DNA of 64,000 nucleotides from Actinoallomurus iriomotensis (GTDB lineage: Bacteria > Actinomycetota > Actinomycetes > Streptosporangiales > Streptosporangiaceae). Both the position numbers and the translations under genes were made by a program. Shown here piece after piece: positions 22,827 through 31,320 of this stretch. The notes beneath the pieces were generated by a model. That model was not told where the DNA came from and made no database searches. It saw nothing but the letters and a program-made list of their open reading frames with translations. Within the stretch, counting starts at the first letter, position 1. Each line of letters starts with the position of its first letter. The stretch spans positions 310,001 through 374,000 of the forward strand of contig NZ_BSTJ01000011.1 in NCBI RefSeq assembly GCF_030269445.1. The letters are read 5' to 3'.

Positions 22827-23414
22827 TCAGTGCAGCGCGGCGTCGGCCGGGCCGAGGACGAAGCCGGTGAACCGGACGGTCAGGCCCTCGCGCTGCGGTG
22901 AGCAGCAGAACGGCCCGGCCGCCGCCGTCGCGTCGGGATCGAGCGGCGCGAGCCGGACCATCCGCCACGGCTCGTCCTCGCAGCGCGCCCGTACCGTGAC
23001 CGCGTCACCGGCCCGGCTCGCCCGCACCGTGACCCGGCGCCCGGACCACTCGGGCACGGGCGCCACCGACCAGTCCGAGACCCCGCGCGTCACGACGGCC
23101 CCGAGCTGGGGCAGCCCGTCGCTGACCTCGATCCCGGCCTTGATCCAGGTCTGCGCGTCGACCCGGATCATGAGCCCGGCCTGGTCGTACAGCTCCTCGA
23201 ACCGCGCGACGAACTCCACCTCGACCGCGGACCCGGAAGGGAAGCCGGTGAGCAGCGCGTGCCCGTCGTCCCGTACGAAGCCGTAGCTCGTCGTACGCCA
23301 GAAGTCACTCTCGCGCCGGGTCGTGACCAGCAGCGCGTCCCCGTCCGTCTCGACGCGCAGCGGCGGGTTGAGCCACGCCGCGTCGGACCACCCGACGGTC
23401 TCTCGTTCGTCCAT
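22827..23414 (-). CDS. DUF1349 family protein
   Basis: The 195-aa protein has the concanavalin-like DUF1349 fold. Visible motifs are the typical start W...W..PP.....DGDALLVTTRRESDFWRTT, the central QAGLMIRVD and WIKAGIEVSDGLP, and the end VRFTGFVLGP. Members are cytoplasmic and sometimes annotated as regulators of enolase; a lectin-like sugar-binding role is also possible. It is convergent with glycosidase B and divergent from the TetR gene at 23529. Direct evidence for function is lacking. Confidence 0.8.
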   Translation of the reverse strand: MDERETVGWSDAAWLNPPLRVETDGDALLVTTRRESDFWRTTSYGFVRDDGHALLTGFPSGSAVEVEFVARFEELYDQAGLMIRVDAQTWIKAGIEVSDGLPQLGAVVTRGVSDWSVAPVPEWSGRRVTVRASRAGDAVTVRARCEDEPWRMVRLAPLDPDATAAAGPFCCSPQREGLTVRFTGFVLGPADAALH

Positions 23415-23528
23415 GTTCTTCAGTAAACGCCGGGCTCGTCCGTCACGCTCCGAGCCGCGCCGACCGCCCACCGGCGGGGACGAGTAACCTTTCCTTCTCC
23501 ACGCGATCACGAGGGGGGACGATTCGTC

Positions 23529-24233
23529 GTGGCCACGCGACGCGAACGCCTGCGCGCCGAGCTGGACGGGGAGATCCGGGCGTCGGCGCGCCGGCTCCTT
23601 CGCGCAGGCGGTCCGGACGCGATGACCCTGGCCGCGATCGCCCGCGACATCGGGATCACGGCACCGGCGATCTACCGCTACTACGAGAGCCACGACGACC
23701 TGGTGCGCGCCATCGCCTCCGACCTTGTGACGGACCTGGTCGAGACGCTCGCCGCGGCCGCGGACCCGTCGCTCGACCTGCTGGGGCGGCTGGCCGGTGC
23801 CACCAACATGATCCGTACCTGGGCCTTCGATCACCCGTCGGAGTTCGCGTTCCTCTTCGGCACGCCGCACGGCGCACTGGGCCGGGCGCAGGGCGAGATC
23901 TCGGCCGACTGGGTGTTGCAGCTCGCCAGGCTGTTCGGCGGCCTGTTCGAGGAGTTGTGGCAGCGGCAGCCGTTCCCCATCCTCTCCGACGCCGAGCTCG
24001 CGCCGGCGTTGCGGGCCGAGCTCGCGAGTTACCGGAAGGCCACCGGCCTCGACCTGCCGCTCGGGGCCCTCTGGACACTGCTGACCTGCTGGCACCGGAT
24101 CTACGCGGCCGTCTGCCTGGAGATCTTCGGCCATCTCGGGGTGGCCATCGACGATCACGGTCCCATGTTCGACCAGATGCTCGTCGAGCTCTGCGCGTCC
24201 CTCGGCCTGGTCTACCGGCCCCCGGCGCGTTGA
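23529..24233 (+). CDS. TetR-family regulator with WHG-type C-terminal domain
   Basis: The 234-aa protein has the TetR HTH at residues about 15-62 (MTLAAIARDIGITAPAIYRYY). The ligand domain belongs to the TetR_C_13/WHG type (ATNMIRTWAFDHPSEFAFLFGTP; LWTLLTCWHRIYAAVCLEIFGHL). It starts at GTG 23529. It is divergent from the DUF1349 gene and convergent with the PQQ-propeller gene. Its target is not evident; no clear palindrome was found in the 114-bp gap. Confidence 0.88.
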   Translation: MATRRERLRAELDGEIRASARRLLRAGGPDAMTLAAIARDIGITAPAIYRYYESHDDLVRAIASDLVTDLVETLAAAADPSLDLLGRLAGATNMIRTWAFDHPSEFAFLFGTPHGALGRAQGEISADWVLQLARLFGGLFEELWQRQPFPILSDAELAPALRAELASYRKATGLDLPLGALWTLLTCWHRIYAAVCLEIFGHLGVAIDDHGPMFDQMLVELCASLGLVYRPPAR

Positions 24234-24247
24234 CCGCCGGACCGTCG

Positions 24248-25507
24248 CTATGCGGCTGCGGGATGGAAGGCGGGCGGCTGATCGTCCTCGTTCACGATGC
24301 CGCCGTAGGGGCCGACGAGCGACGGCGCGGCGCCCGGCGACGTCCCGCGGTCCTGGCCGCTCCGGGCGTCGATGACGACGGGCCCGTTCGGTGTGGTGCC
24401 GTAGACGGCGCCGTGCCAGGCGGTGGTGACGGTGGGCGCGATCCTGCCGTCCGTCGGTAGCCGCCACAGCAGTTTGGCAGTCGCCGTGTCGAACGCCATC
24501 ACGGTGCCCGTGGTGGTGCAGACGGTCACCGACCGCTCGTCGTAGACACAGTCGTAATTGACCTTGTGGTCCGGCCAGGAGAAACGCGTCTTTCCCGTGG
24601 CGGCGTCCACCAGGCCCTCGGTGTCGTCTCCGCTGTTGATCGCGACCAGGCCCGGACCGGCCGGCTGCCCCTTGTAACTGCCGGTGTAGATCTCTTTCGT
24701 CCTCCAGCGCTCAACCTTGGTCACCGTGTCGATCGAGTGCAGGGTGTAGTAACCGCTGCGCATGAGGTTGTTGATGTCGCGGCCCGTGCCGGCGATGACC
24801 TGTCCGTCGGCGACGGCGAAGGCCGTCATGTCGCGCTCGAACCAGCGAATTCGATGCGCCGCCGGATCCTCGACCAGGGTCACGTCCCCCTCTGTCCCGT
24901 TCAGCATGATGACGATGGCCTTGTCGTCGGCTCCGACGAGCCACTGCTGCGTGAACTGTTCCGCGTCGTCGTCGCCCTGCGCCGGCCGCACCGGCAGCGG
25001 GAGGGTGTCATCCCGCACGACTCGGCCGGTGGCCGGGTCGGCGGCCAGCACCTCGACGACCTTTTTGGCGGGCGTCGTTCCCTGCCCCGGAATCGTGACG
25101 TCGAACAGGCCGACCAGGTACGGCCTGCCGCCCATCGTGGCGAGCAGAGGCTGGATGCCCCCGCCGCTCACCTCCCCGCCGGACCCGGGCCTGGCGGTCC
25201 AGGACAACTCGCCTGAGGGCAGATCGACCGCGTGCAGCCCTCCGTCGCTCTGGAAGTAGGCGGTGCGTCCCGACACGATCATGTTGTTCGCGCCCTTCGG
25301 CTCCTCCGGGGTCTGGGAGAAGGTCAGCGGCCGGCCGTCCGGGGCGAACCCCACCGGCGGGTCGAAGTGCGGCGCCGCGCTCGAGGACTTCGCCGCGGGC
25401 GCCGACCCGGGCCGGGAACTCCCTGTTTCATCGCAGCCGGAGAGCACGGTGATCAGGGCCAAGGCGACGGTGACCGTCGTGCCGCGCCGATTCAAGTTCA
25501 TTCCCAT
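24248..25507 (-). CDS. PQQ-propeller-type lipoprotein
   Basis: The 419-aa protein has a lipoprotein signal with lipobox LSGC (Cys at about 25). A Ser/Ala-rich tether follows, then a beta-propeller of PQQ-like repeats with conserved Trp positions (GELSWTARPG, VERWRTKEIYTG, AKLLWRLPTDG). No PQQ-dehydrogenase active-site signature is seen. Such proteins are membrane-anchored scaffolds or sensors in actinomycetes. The ATG at 25507 follows GGAGACAGG. It stands alone between convergent TetR and a divergent hydrolase. Confidence 0.85.
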   Translation of the reverse strand: MGMNLNRRGTTVTVALALITVLSGCDETGSSRPGSAPAAKSSSAAPHFDPPVGFAPDGRPLTFSQTPEEPKGANNMIVSGRTAYFQSDGGLHAVDLPSGELSWTARPGSGGEVSGGGIQPLLATMGGRPYLVGLFDVTIPGQGTTPAKKVVEVLAADPATGRVVRDDTLPLPVRPAQGDDDAEQFTQQWLVGADDKAIVIMLNGTEGDVTLVEDPAAHRIRWFERDMTAFAVADGQVIAGTGRDINNLMRSGYYTLHSIDTVTKVERWRTKEIYTGSYKGQPAGPGLVAINSGDDTEGLVDAATGKTRFSWPDHKVNYDCVYDERSVTVCTTTGTVMAFDTATAKLLWRLPTDGRIAPTVTTAWHGAVYGTTPNGPVVIDARSGQDRGTSPGAAPSLVGPYGGIVNEDDQPPAFHPAAA

Positions 25508-25674
25508 CCTGTCTCCGGGCGAGGTGTCGGACGTTCGCGTGAAGATCCGTAGGAATGTTAAGGCACTTAACGGAGTGATGCGCCATTACGAGAGAAGATT
25601 CCGTCCGTCCATGTCCGGTCTTCTGTGATCTCGGTCGTGTTCTCGGAGAAGGTCTGGCCCTACGCTCATCCGTC

Positions 25675-26634
25675 ATGGAACCGGATGTTCTGGGCGCGGA
25701 CTACGAGGCGCTGCGGCTGAGTTTCGAGGACGACGGCGAGGGTGAGGTCGTCGCGACGCTGGTACGCCGGCGCGCCCCCGGGCGTAAGGCCGTGCTGTAC
25801 GTCCACGGCTTCGTCGACTACTTCTTCCAGGCGCACCTCGCGGACTTCTACGTCGAGCGCGGCTACAGCTTCTACGCGCTCGACCTGCGCAAGTACGGCC
25901 GGTCGCTGTTGCCGCACCAGACCCCGTACTTCGCCCACAGCATGGCCGACTACTTCCCCGAGCTCGACGAGGCGGTACGGCTGATCCGGGAGGAGAACGA
26001 CGTACTGCTCGTCAACGGGCATTCGACGGGCGGGCTCATCACGGCGCTGTGGGCCGACCGGGTGCGCGGTCAGGGGCTGGTCGACGGGCTGTTCCTCAAC
26101 AGCCCTTTCCTGGAGCTGAACGTCCCGGCGGCCGTGCGGGTGCTCGCCGGGCCGCTCGTGCGCGCGGCCGCCCGGGTGCGGCCCAAAGGGGTGTTCCCGG
26201 CCCCGTCGGCGGAGTCGTACGTGCGGACCATCCACCGCGACCACGACGGCGAGTGGGACTTCGACCTGGCCTGGAAGCCCGAGAAGGGCACCGTGCGCCT
26301 GGGCTGGCTGGCCGCGATCATCCAGGCGCACCGGCAGGTGCACGCCGGGCTCGCCATCGACGTGCCGGTGCTCGTGATGGCCTCCACGCGCAGCGCGCGC
26401 CGCAAGAACGACGACCGGACCAGTGCGGACGCCGTGCTGAACGCCGACGACATCGCCCGCTGGTCGACGCGGCTCGGACCGCACGTGACCTGCGTGCGGG
26501 TCGACGGCGGCCTGCACGACCTGTCCCTGTCCGCCGCGCCGGTACGGGAACGGTTCTTCGCGGAACTGGACCGCTGGCTGGCGGCCTACATGGACGTCAG
26601 AACTCCTGCTGCCCACCCTCCTGGCTCACCGTGA
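25675..26634 (+). CDS. Alpha/beta hydrolase (lysophospholipase-like)
   Basis: The 319-aa protein has the alpha/beta-hydrolase landmarks. These are the oxyanion strand VLYVHGFVDYFFQ, the nucleophile elbow GHSTGG (Ser near residue 116) and the C-terminal His in GGLHDLSLS. Possible esters include lipids. There is no signal peptide. No ribosome site precedes the ATG, and a -10-like TACGCT lies at 25661-25666, so the transcript may be leaderless. Its last 38 bp overlap the end of the convergent UTRA regulator. Confidence 0.87.
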   Translation: MEPDVLGADYEALRLSFEDDGEGEVVATLVRRRAPGRKAVLYVHGFVDYFFQAHLADFYVERGYSFYALDLRKYGRSLLPHQTPYFAHSMADYFPELDEAVRLIREENDVLLVNGHSTGGLITALWADRVRGQGLVDGLFLNSPFLELNVPAAVRVLAGPLVRAAARVRPKGVFPAPSAESYVRTIHRDHDGEWDFDLAWKPEKGTVRLGWLAAIIQAHRQVHAGLAIDVPVLVMASTRSARRKNDDRTSADAVLNADDIARWSTRLGPHVTCVRVDGGLHDLSLSAAPVRERFFAELDRWLAAYMDVRTPAAHPPGSP

Positions 26635-27403
26635 AGATGTGCCGGCTCGCGGCGCAGACCGACTCGAGGATGTGCACCGGCGTGTCGTCGGTGGAGTAGG
26701 ACGCCCGCAGCACCTGGACGGCCCACTCGCCCAGGTCGAGCTCCAGGGCGTCGGCCTCCGGGCGCGTCGCGGGCCGGGCCATCAGGGTCTCCTCCGCGTG
26801 GCCGAAGGCGTGCCCCAGCTCCTCCAGGCACTCGCGCAGCGAGGGCCGGACGGGGCCCGGCTCGGCCACGGGCGTGCCCGCGAACAGGTCGGCGCGGAAG
26901 TAGGAGGTGACCAGGCGCACCGGCACGTCGTCGGCGAGGATCAGCCGCCGGCGCGCGATGACCTCGTCGCCCGTCTGCACGCGCAGGCAGGTCGCGACGT
27001 GCTCGCTCGACGGCTCGGTGCCGACGAACAGCACGCGGTGACCGGGGCGTACGCCCTGGCGCTCCGCCGCGGTGACGAACGCGGCCCCGTTGCCGAGGGC
27101 GCCCGGCGCGCTGGGCAGCGCGCGGTGCACGATGACCTGCGGTCTGGTCTCCGGCGGCGGCTGTGGAGCGCGCGACGCCGGGCCCTTGCGCATCTGGGAG
27201 ATGCGGCCGGGCGAGACGCCGAGGACGCTCGCGATCTCTTCTAGCCGGTGACCGCTCTCGCGGGCTTCGGCGATCGCCTGGCGGCGCATGCGCGCCGCCT
27301 CCTCGACGAGGTTCTGCTGTTCGGTCATGGCCCGGCCCAGCGCGCTGGCGCGCTCGATCGGGTCGGAGATCGTGGCGATCTCATGGAGGGTGTTGAGGTT
27401 CAC
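26597..27403 (-). CDS. UTRA-domain transcriptional regulator with non-GntR HTH
   Basis: The protein is about 268 aa. The N-terminal half carries a helical segment and an HTH (HRLEEIASVLGVSPGRISQM at about residues 55-74) that resembles sigma/XRE-type helices rather than the winged GntR helix. The C-terminal half (about 95-265) is a UTRA ligand domain (LILADDVPVRLVTSYFRADL; WAVQVLRASYSTDDTPVHILES). UTRA normally follows a GntR DNA-binding domain, so the pairing is uncommon. The GTG at 27403 is chosen because the domain begins right there; an ATG at 27460 is the alternative. It is divergent from the anti-sigma-type gene at 27529. Confidence 0.8.
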   Translation of the reverse strand: MNLNTLHEIATISDPIERASALGRAMTEQQNLVEEAARMRRQAIAEARESGHRLEEIASVLGVSPGRISQMRKGPASRAPQPPPETRPQVIVHRALPSAPGALGNGAAFVTAAERQGVRPGHRVLFVGTEPSSEHVATCLRVQTGDEVIARRRLILADDVPVRLVTSYFRADLFAGTPVAEPGPVRPSLRECLEELGHAFGHAEETLMARPATRPEADALELDLGEWAVQVLRASYSTDDTPVHILESVCAASRHIFTVSQEGGQQEF

Positions 27404-27468
27404 TGCGTCGGCACTCCGGTGTTCGAGACGAACTCGGCCCCCTGTTGCATGGTCACACATTGTGGTCG

Positions 27469-27483
27469 TATGCTCACAGCATA
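27469..27483. promoter_or_regulatory. Perfect palindrome between UTRA regulator and ATPase gene
   Basis: TATGCT-CAC-AGCATA is a perfect 6-3-6 palindrome in the 125-bp divergent gap. A smaller one, GTTCG-AGA-CGAAC, lies at 27421-27433 nearer the regulator. The first could serve as the operator for both genes. Confidence 0.5.
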
Positions 27484-27528
27484 GTTCCTTTACCCTCCCT
27501 AAAACTCGGCGTGAAGGGTGATGTCGCC

Positions 27529-28020
27529 ATGCGCGAAACACCGTTCGGTCATCCCCGCGAGCGTGATATAGGCGAAACGGACCCCGGTGGCGGGATCGAT
27601 GCGGGCACCGGGCGGTCCGGCATCCCGGCCGGCGCCGGCGGGCCGGTGCTCGGCGCGATCACGCTCGCCCGCCGGCCCGAGGAGGTGGCGACCGCCCGCC
27701 GGTTCGTCGCCAAGATCCTCGGCGACCGGCCCGAGACCGCCACCGCACTGCTGCTGACCAGCGAGGCGGTCACCAACGCGGTGATCCACACCACCGGTCC
27801 GGCCGTGACCGTCGCGGTCGCCGAGACCGCCGCGGGCCTGCGCGTGGAGGTCGGCGACGGCGGGGCCGGCACCGTCCCCACGCTCCATGAGCGCGGCGAC
27901 CTCCCGGCGGACGGCGAGCTCCGCGAGGGCGGCCGGGGCGTGCTGCTGATCCGGCGGCTCGCGGCCCGCTCCGGCTTCCGCGCCGACGAGAGCGGCCTCA
28001 CCTACTGGTTCGAGTTATGA
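27529..28020 (+). CDS. HATPase_c anti-sigma-factor-type ATP-binding protein
   Basis: The 163-aa protein has a GHKL ATPase domain of the RsbW/SpoIIAB kind. The N-box is SEAVTNAVIH, the G1 box VEVGDGG and the G2 box GGRGVLLIRRL. The first 40 residues are a disordered Gly/Pro-rich tail. Members phosphorylate anti-sigma antagonists or bind sigma factors; many lone actinomycete copies have no assigned partner. The G1 box has Asp where it should be, so nucleotide binding is plausible. It is divergent from the UTRA regulator and convergent with a Ser/Thr kinase. No antagonist or sigma gene lies nearby. Confidence 0.85.
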   Translation: MRETPFGHPRERDIGETDPGGGIDAGTGRSGIPAGAGGPVLGAITLARRPEEVATARRFVAKILGDRPETATALLLTSEAVTNAVIHTTGPAVTVAVAETAAGLRVEVGDGGAGTVPTLHERGDLPADGELREGGRGVLLIRRLAARSGFRADESGLTYWFEL

Positions 28021-28039
28021 GACCGGGGAGGCGGTGAGG

Positions 28040-29722
28040 TCAGTCGATCTGGGCCAGGTCGAAGTTGTCGAACAGCACCTGGGTGCCGTCGCTCGCGCCG
28101 TTGTCGAGCCGGGCCATCAGGCCGGCGCCGCCGTTCGCCAGGGGAGCGTCGTCGTCGGTGGTCTCGGCGGCGAGCTTCCCGTTGACCCACAGGCGCAGGC
28201 GGACCTCCTTGTCGTCCTGCTCACACGCCGCTTGCAGGCGGTTCTTCGCACCCTTCTTGAACCCCGGCGCGGAGTTCTTCCGCACCAGTTCCTTCGACCC
28301 CGCCTTGCCGGCCTCCTTGCGGATCAGCGCGCCCCGTCCGTCGGCCCGGACGAAGAAGTCGTAGGAGGACGAGTCGCTGCCGTCGCCGGCGCCGCGGCAG
28401 TAGACGCCCATCAGACCGTACGGCGGGCTCTGCTTGACCGTCGCGTCCGCGCTGACCAGGAGCCTGGTCGGCAGAGCGTTGTCGACCGGAGCCTTCGACC
28501 ACTGCTCCGCCGAGACGCCGCCCGCGTCGATGCGATAGCCGGTTCCGTAGTAACCGCTGTCGGCGATCCACGTCGAGCCGGACCAGCCGGAGTTCGTGTT
28601 GGAGAAGTCATCGGAGAAGACCGTGGTGGGATTGGACGGCGGCCCGCCGTCCCGCGTGTCCAGGTACACCGCGCCGCCCACCAGGGCCACCAGGACGACC
28701 ACGGCCGCGGCCAGCACGGGCGGCCGCCGCCACAACGGCTTACCGGACGGCGCCGGCGCCTGCCCCGGCCACGCCTGCGTCCGCGATCCGGGCGGAGACC
28801 ATCCCTGCGTCTGGCCCGTTCCGGGTGGCGGCGGGCCGTCCGGCACCGTGTGCGCCCACGTGCGGCCGATGGTCTCGGCGGCGGCGGACGCCTCGGCGTG
28901 CGGCCGGCCGGTGAGCACGTCGAGCAGCTCCTGCGCGGAGGGACGCCCCGCCGGGTCCTTGGACAGGGCGCGGGCCACCAGGTGCCGCAGGCCCTCGTCC
29001 AGACCGTCCAGAGACGGCTCGCCGTGCGTGATCTGGTAGAGCACGGACGGCACGGTCGGGCCGTCGAAGGGCGCCCGCCCCGTGCCCGCGAAGGCCACCA
29101 CGCACCCCCACGCGAACACATCGGACGCCGGTGAGGCCTTGCCGCCGGAGATCAGCTCCGGCGCCATGTACGCCGGGGTGCCGATGAACTGGCCCGTGCG
29201 CGTCGCGCCGGACACGGTGTCCAGGGCGCGCGCGATGCCGAAGTCGATGACGCGGGGGCCGACGGAGGACAGCAGGACGTTCGCCGGCTTGAGGTCGCGG
29301 TGCACCACCCCGGCGCCGTGGATCGCCGTGAGAGCGGTGGCGACGCCGACCGCCAGGTGCTCCAGGCTGGAGCCGCGCATCGGACCGCTGCCGGTGACGA
29401 AGTCATGGAGGTTCGCGCCGTCGACGAACTCGGTGACGACGAACAGGGTCTCGCCCTCGAGCTCCGCGTCGAGCACCGGGGCGGTGCAGAACCGCCGGAC
29501 CTTGCGGGCCGACTCGACCTCCCGGCGGAACCGGTCGCGGAACGTCTCGTCGTCGGCGAGCTCGGGACTGATCACCTTGACGGCGGCGCGCTCACCCGTC
29601 GCGGACTCGGCGAGGTAGACGATGCCCATCCCACCGCGTCCGAGCCGCCCGACGATCCGATAGTCCCCCAGCTGTTGCGGATCGCTGGGCCGCAGAGGGC
29701 TTGTCACGTGGTTTTGGGTCAC
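28040..29722 (-). CDS. Transmembrane Ser/Thr protein kinase
   Basis: The 560-aa protein has a kinase domain at residues about 21-270: glycine loop GRGGMG 29-34, Lys49, HRDLKPAN 141-148, DFG 160-162, activation segment GTPAYMAPE. A Pro/Gln-rich linker leads to one membrane helix (about 336-354). The extracytoplasmic part of some 200 aa looks like a concanavalin-type (LamG-like) beta-sandwich (FSDDFSNTNSGW; YGLMGVYCRG; ARLDNGASDGTQVLFDNFDL). This suggests recognition of a carbohydrate or wall fragment. The GTG at 29722 follows GGGAGGAT. Its kinase domain is more canonical than that of the gene at 36. Confidence 0.9.
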   Translation of the reverse strand: MTQNHVTSPLRPSDPQQLGDYRIVGRLGRGGMGIVYLAESATGERAAVKVISPELADDETFRDRFRREVESARKVRRFCTAPVLDAELEGETLFVVTEFVDGANLHDFVTGSGPMRGSSLEHLAVGVATALTAIHGAGVVHRDLKPANVLLSSVGPRVIDFGIARALDTVSGATRTGQFIGTPAYMAPELISGGKASPASDVFAWGCVVAFAGTGRAPFDGPTVPSVLYQITHGEPSLDGLDEGLRHLVARALSKDPAGRPSAQELLDVLTGRPHAEASAAAETIGRTWAHTVPDGPPPPGTGQTQGWSPPGSRTQAWPGQAPAPSGKPLWRRPPVLAAAVVVLVALVGGAVYLDTRDGGPPSNPTTVFSDDFSNTNSGWSGSTWIADSGYYGTGYRIDAGGVSAEQWSKAPVDNALPTRLLVSADATVKQSPPYGLMGVYCRGAGDGSDSSSYDFFVRADGRGALIRKEAGKAGSKELVRKNSAPGFKKGAKNRLQAACEQDDKEVRLRLWVNGKLAAETTDDDAPLANGGAGLMARLDNGASDGTQVLFDNFDLAQID

Positions 29723-29822
29723 AGCGGTCCAGATCCTCCCGTGTCAACAGTCGATAAGACTAGTGGGCGGATCGCGCTGGTTCCCGGTGATTGATGCCGA
29801 GTGCGATTGAGCCTTGTCAAGG

Positions 29823-29857
29823 AAAAACGGCGGCGGCCCCTCGCGGGGCCGCCGCCG
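29823..29857 (-). terminator. Intrinsic terminator of the MHS transporter gene
   Basis: A 13-bp GC stem (29828-29840 with 29845-29857) and 4-nt loop lie directly after the MFS stop. In the direction of transcription they are followed by TTTTT (complement of 29823-29827). This is a classical Rho-independent terminator, rare in such GC-rich DNA. Confidence 0.92.
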
Positions 29858-29861
29858 AGAA

Positions 29862-31196
29862 TCACGCGTAGACGGCGTCGTCGGTGATGTCCACGCGGGA
29901 ACGGTCGGGCAGCAGGGCGGTCGCGATCAGCGTCAGCACGGACGCCAGCACCATCATCGCCGAGATCGCCCACCAGCCGTAGTCGTGCAGCAGCCAGGTC
30001 GCCAGCAGCGGCGCCGGCCCACCGGCGATCACCGAGGCGAGCTGGTAGCCGATGCCCGCGCCGCCGTACCGGAGTTTGGTCGGGAAGACCTCGGCGATGA
30101 GCGAGGCCTGCGGCCCGTACTGCAACGCGTGCGGCACTTCGGACAGCATGACGGTGAGGAAGATGACCACGCCGATGCCGGTATTGATCAGTGCGAAATA
30201 TGGAAAGGCGATGATCGCGGTCAGGAGTGCCCCGGCGGCGTAGACCCGTTTGCGGCCGAGCGAGTCGCTGAGGTGCCCGGCCACCGGAATGATGACCAGC
30301 GCCACGATGGCGGCGGCCGCCACCGCGTTCAGCGCGAACGTGTTGGACCGGCCCGCGTCCTTCTCCATGTACGTCAGGGCGAAGGAGGTGAAGATGTAGA
30401 AGGGCGCCTGCTCCGAGCAGCGCAGCAGCGCGCTCAGCACGATCTCCTTGGGGTGGCGCCGGACGACCTCGGCCACCGGCACCTTGGCGACCTGGCGCTT
30501 CTCCACGACCTCGGCGAACAGCGGCGTCTCCATGACGCGGAGCCGCACCCACAGGCCGATCGCGACGAGCACGAGGCTGAACAGGAACGGCAGCCGCCAG
30601 CCCCAGTTCTTGAACGCGTCGCCGCTCGCGCTCGCCACCGAGGACATCGCGACCGTGCCGAGGATCAGCCCGATCGGCACGCCCATCTGCGGCCAGCTCG
30701 CCATGAGGCCGCGTTTCTTACGATCGCCCCACTCCATCGAGAGCAGGACCGAGCCGCTCCACTCGCCGCCGACCGCGACGCCCTGCAGGACGCGCAGCAC
30801 GACCAGCAGGATCGGCGCGGCCACGCCGATGGAGTGCGTGCCGGGCAGCACGCCGATGAGCGCGCTGGACAGGCCCATGACGACCAGCGTGACGATCAGC
30901 GTCGCCTTGCGGCCGAGGCGGTCGCCCCAGTGCCCGAAGATCGCCGCGCCGACGGGGCGCGCGGCGAATCCCACGGCGTACGTCGCGAACGACGACAGCG
31001 TCCCGGCGTAGTCGCTCGACGACGGGAAGAAGACGTCCTTGAAGACGACCGCCGCCGCGGTGTTGTAGAGGAAGAAGTCGTACCACTCGATCGATGTGCC
31101 GACCACGCTCGCGATCGCGGCCATCCGGACCTGCGCTCCGCGTTCGTCGTCGCCGAGGGAGCGTGCTCGCCGTGCCTCGCCCGGCTCCAGGACCAT
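29862..31196 (-). CDS. MFS metabolite:H+ symporter (MHS family)
   Basis: The 444-aa membrane protein has 12 predicted helices and the MHS-family signatures EWYDFFLYNTAAAVVF (helix 1) and RPVGAAIFGHWGDRLGRK (helix 2 and loop 2-3). It also has the VGGEWSGSVLLSMEWG segment. Relatives such as KgtP, ProP and ShiA import dicarboxylates, betaine/proline or shikimate; the substrate here is unknown. The ATG at 31196 follows AGGAGG closely. It is transcribed alone and ends at the intrinsic terminator. Confidence 0.9.
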   Translation of the reverse strand: MVLEPGEARRARSLGDDERGAQVRMAAIASVVGTSIEWYDFFLYNTAAAVVFKDVFFPSSSDYAGTLSSFATYAVGFAARPVGAAIFGHWGDRLGRKATLIVTLVVMGLSSALIGVLPGTHSIGVAAPILLVVLRVLQGVAVGGEWSGSVLLSMEWGDRKKRGLMASWPQMGVPIGLILGTVAMSSVASASGDAFKNWGWRLPFLFSLVLVAIGLWVRLRVMETPLFAEVVEKRQVAKVPVAEVVRRHPKEIVLSALLRCSEQAPFYIFTSFALTYMEKDAGRSNTFALNAVAAAAIVALVIIPVAGHLSDSLGRKRVYAAGALLTAIIAFPYFALINTGIGVVIFLTVMLSEVPHALQYGPQASLIAEVFPTKLRYGGAGIGYQLASVIAGGPAPLLATWLLHDYGWWAISAMMVLASVLTLIATALLPDRSRVDITDDAVYA

Positions 31197-31320
31197 GGAT
31201 CCTCCTGTCGCCCCCGATGATCGATGAGAAATCGCCAGGACGTTTACCCGGGTTTCGGGCGACAGAACGCACCTAAAGTGACGAAAAGCATGCCGGACCG
31301 TTGGCAAGCCCGGTACGACG

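Noticed and set aside
27529-29722. Anti-sigma ATPase and Ser/Thr kinase as one partner-switching system
   Set aside because: They are convergent, separately transcribed and no antagonist or sigma gene is present, so the link is not supported.
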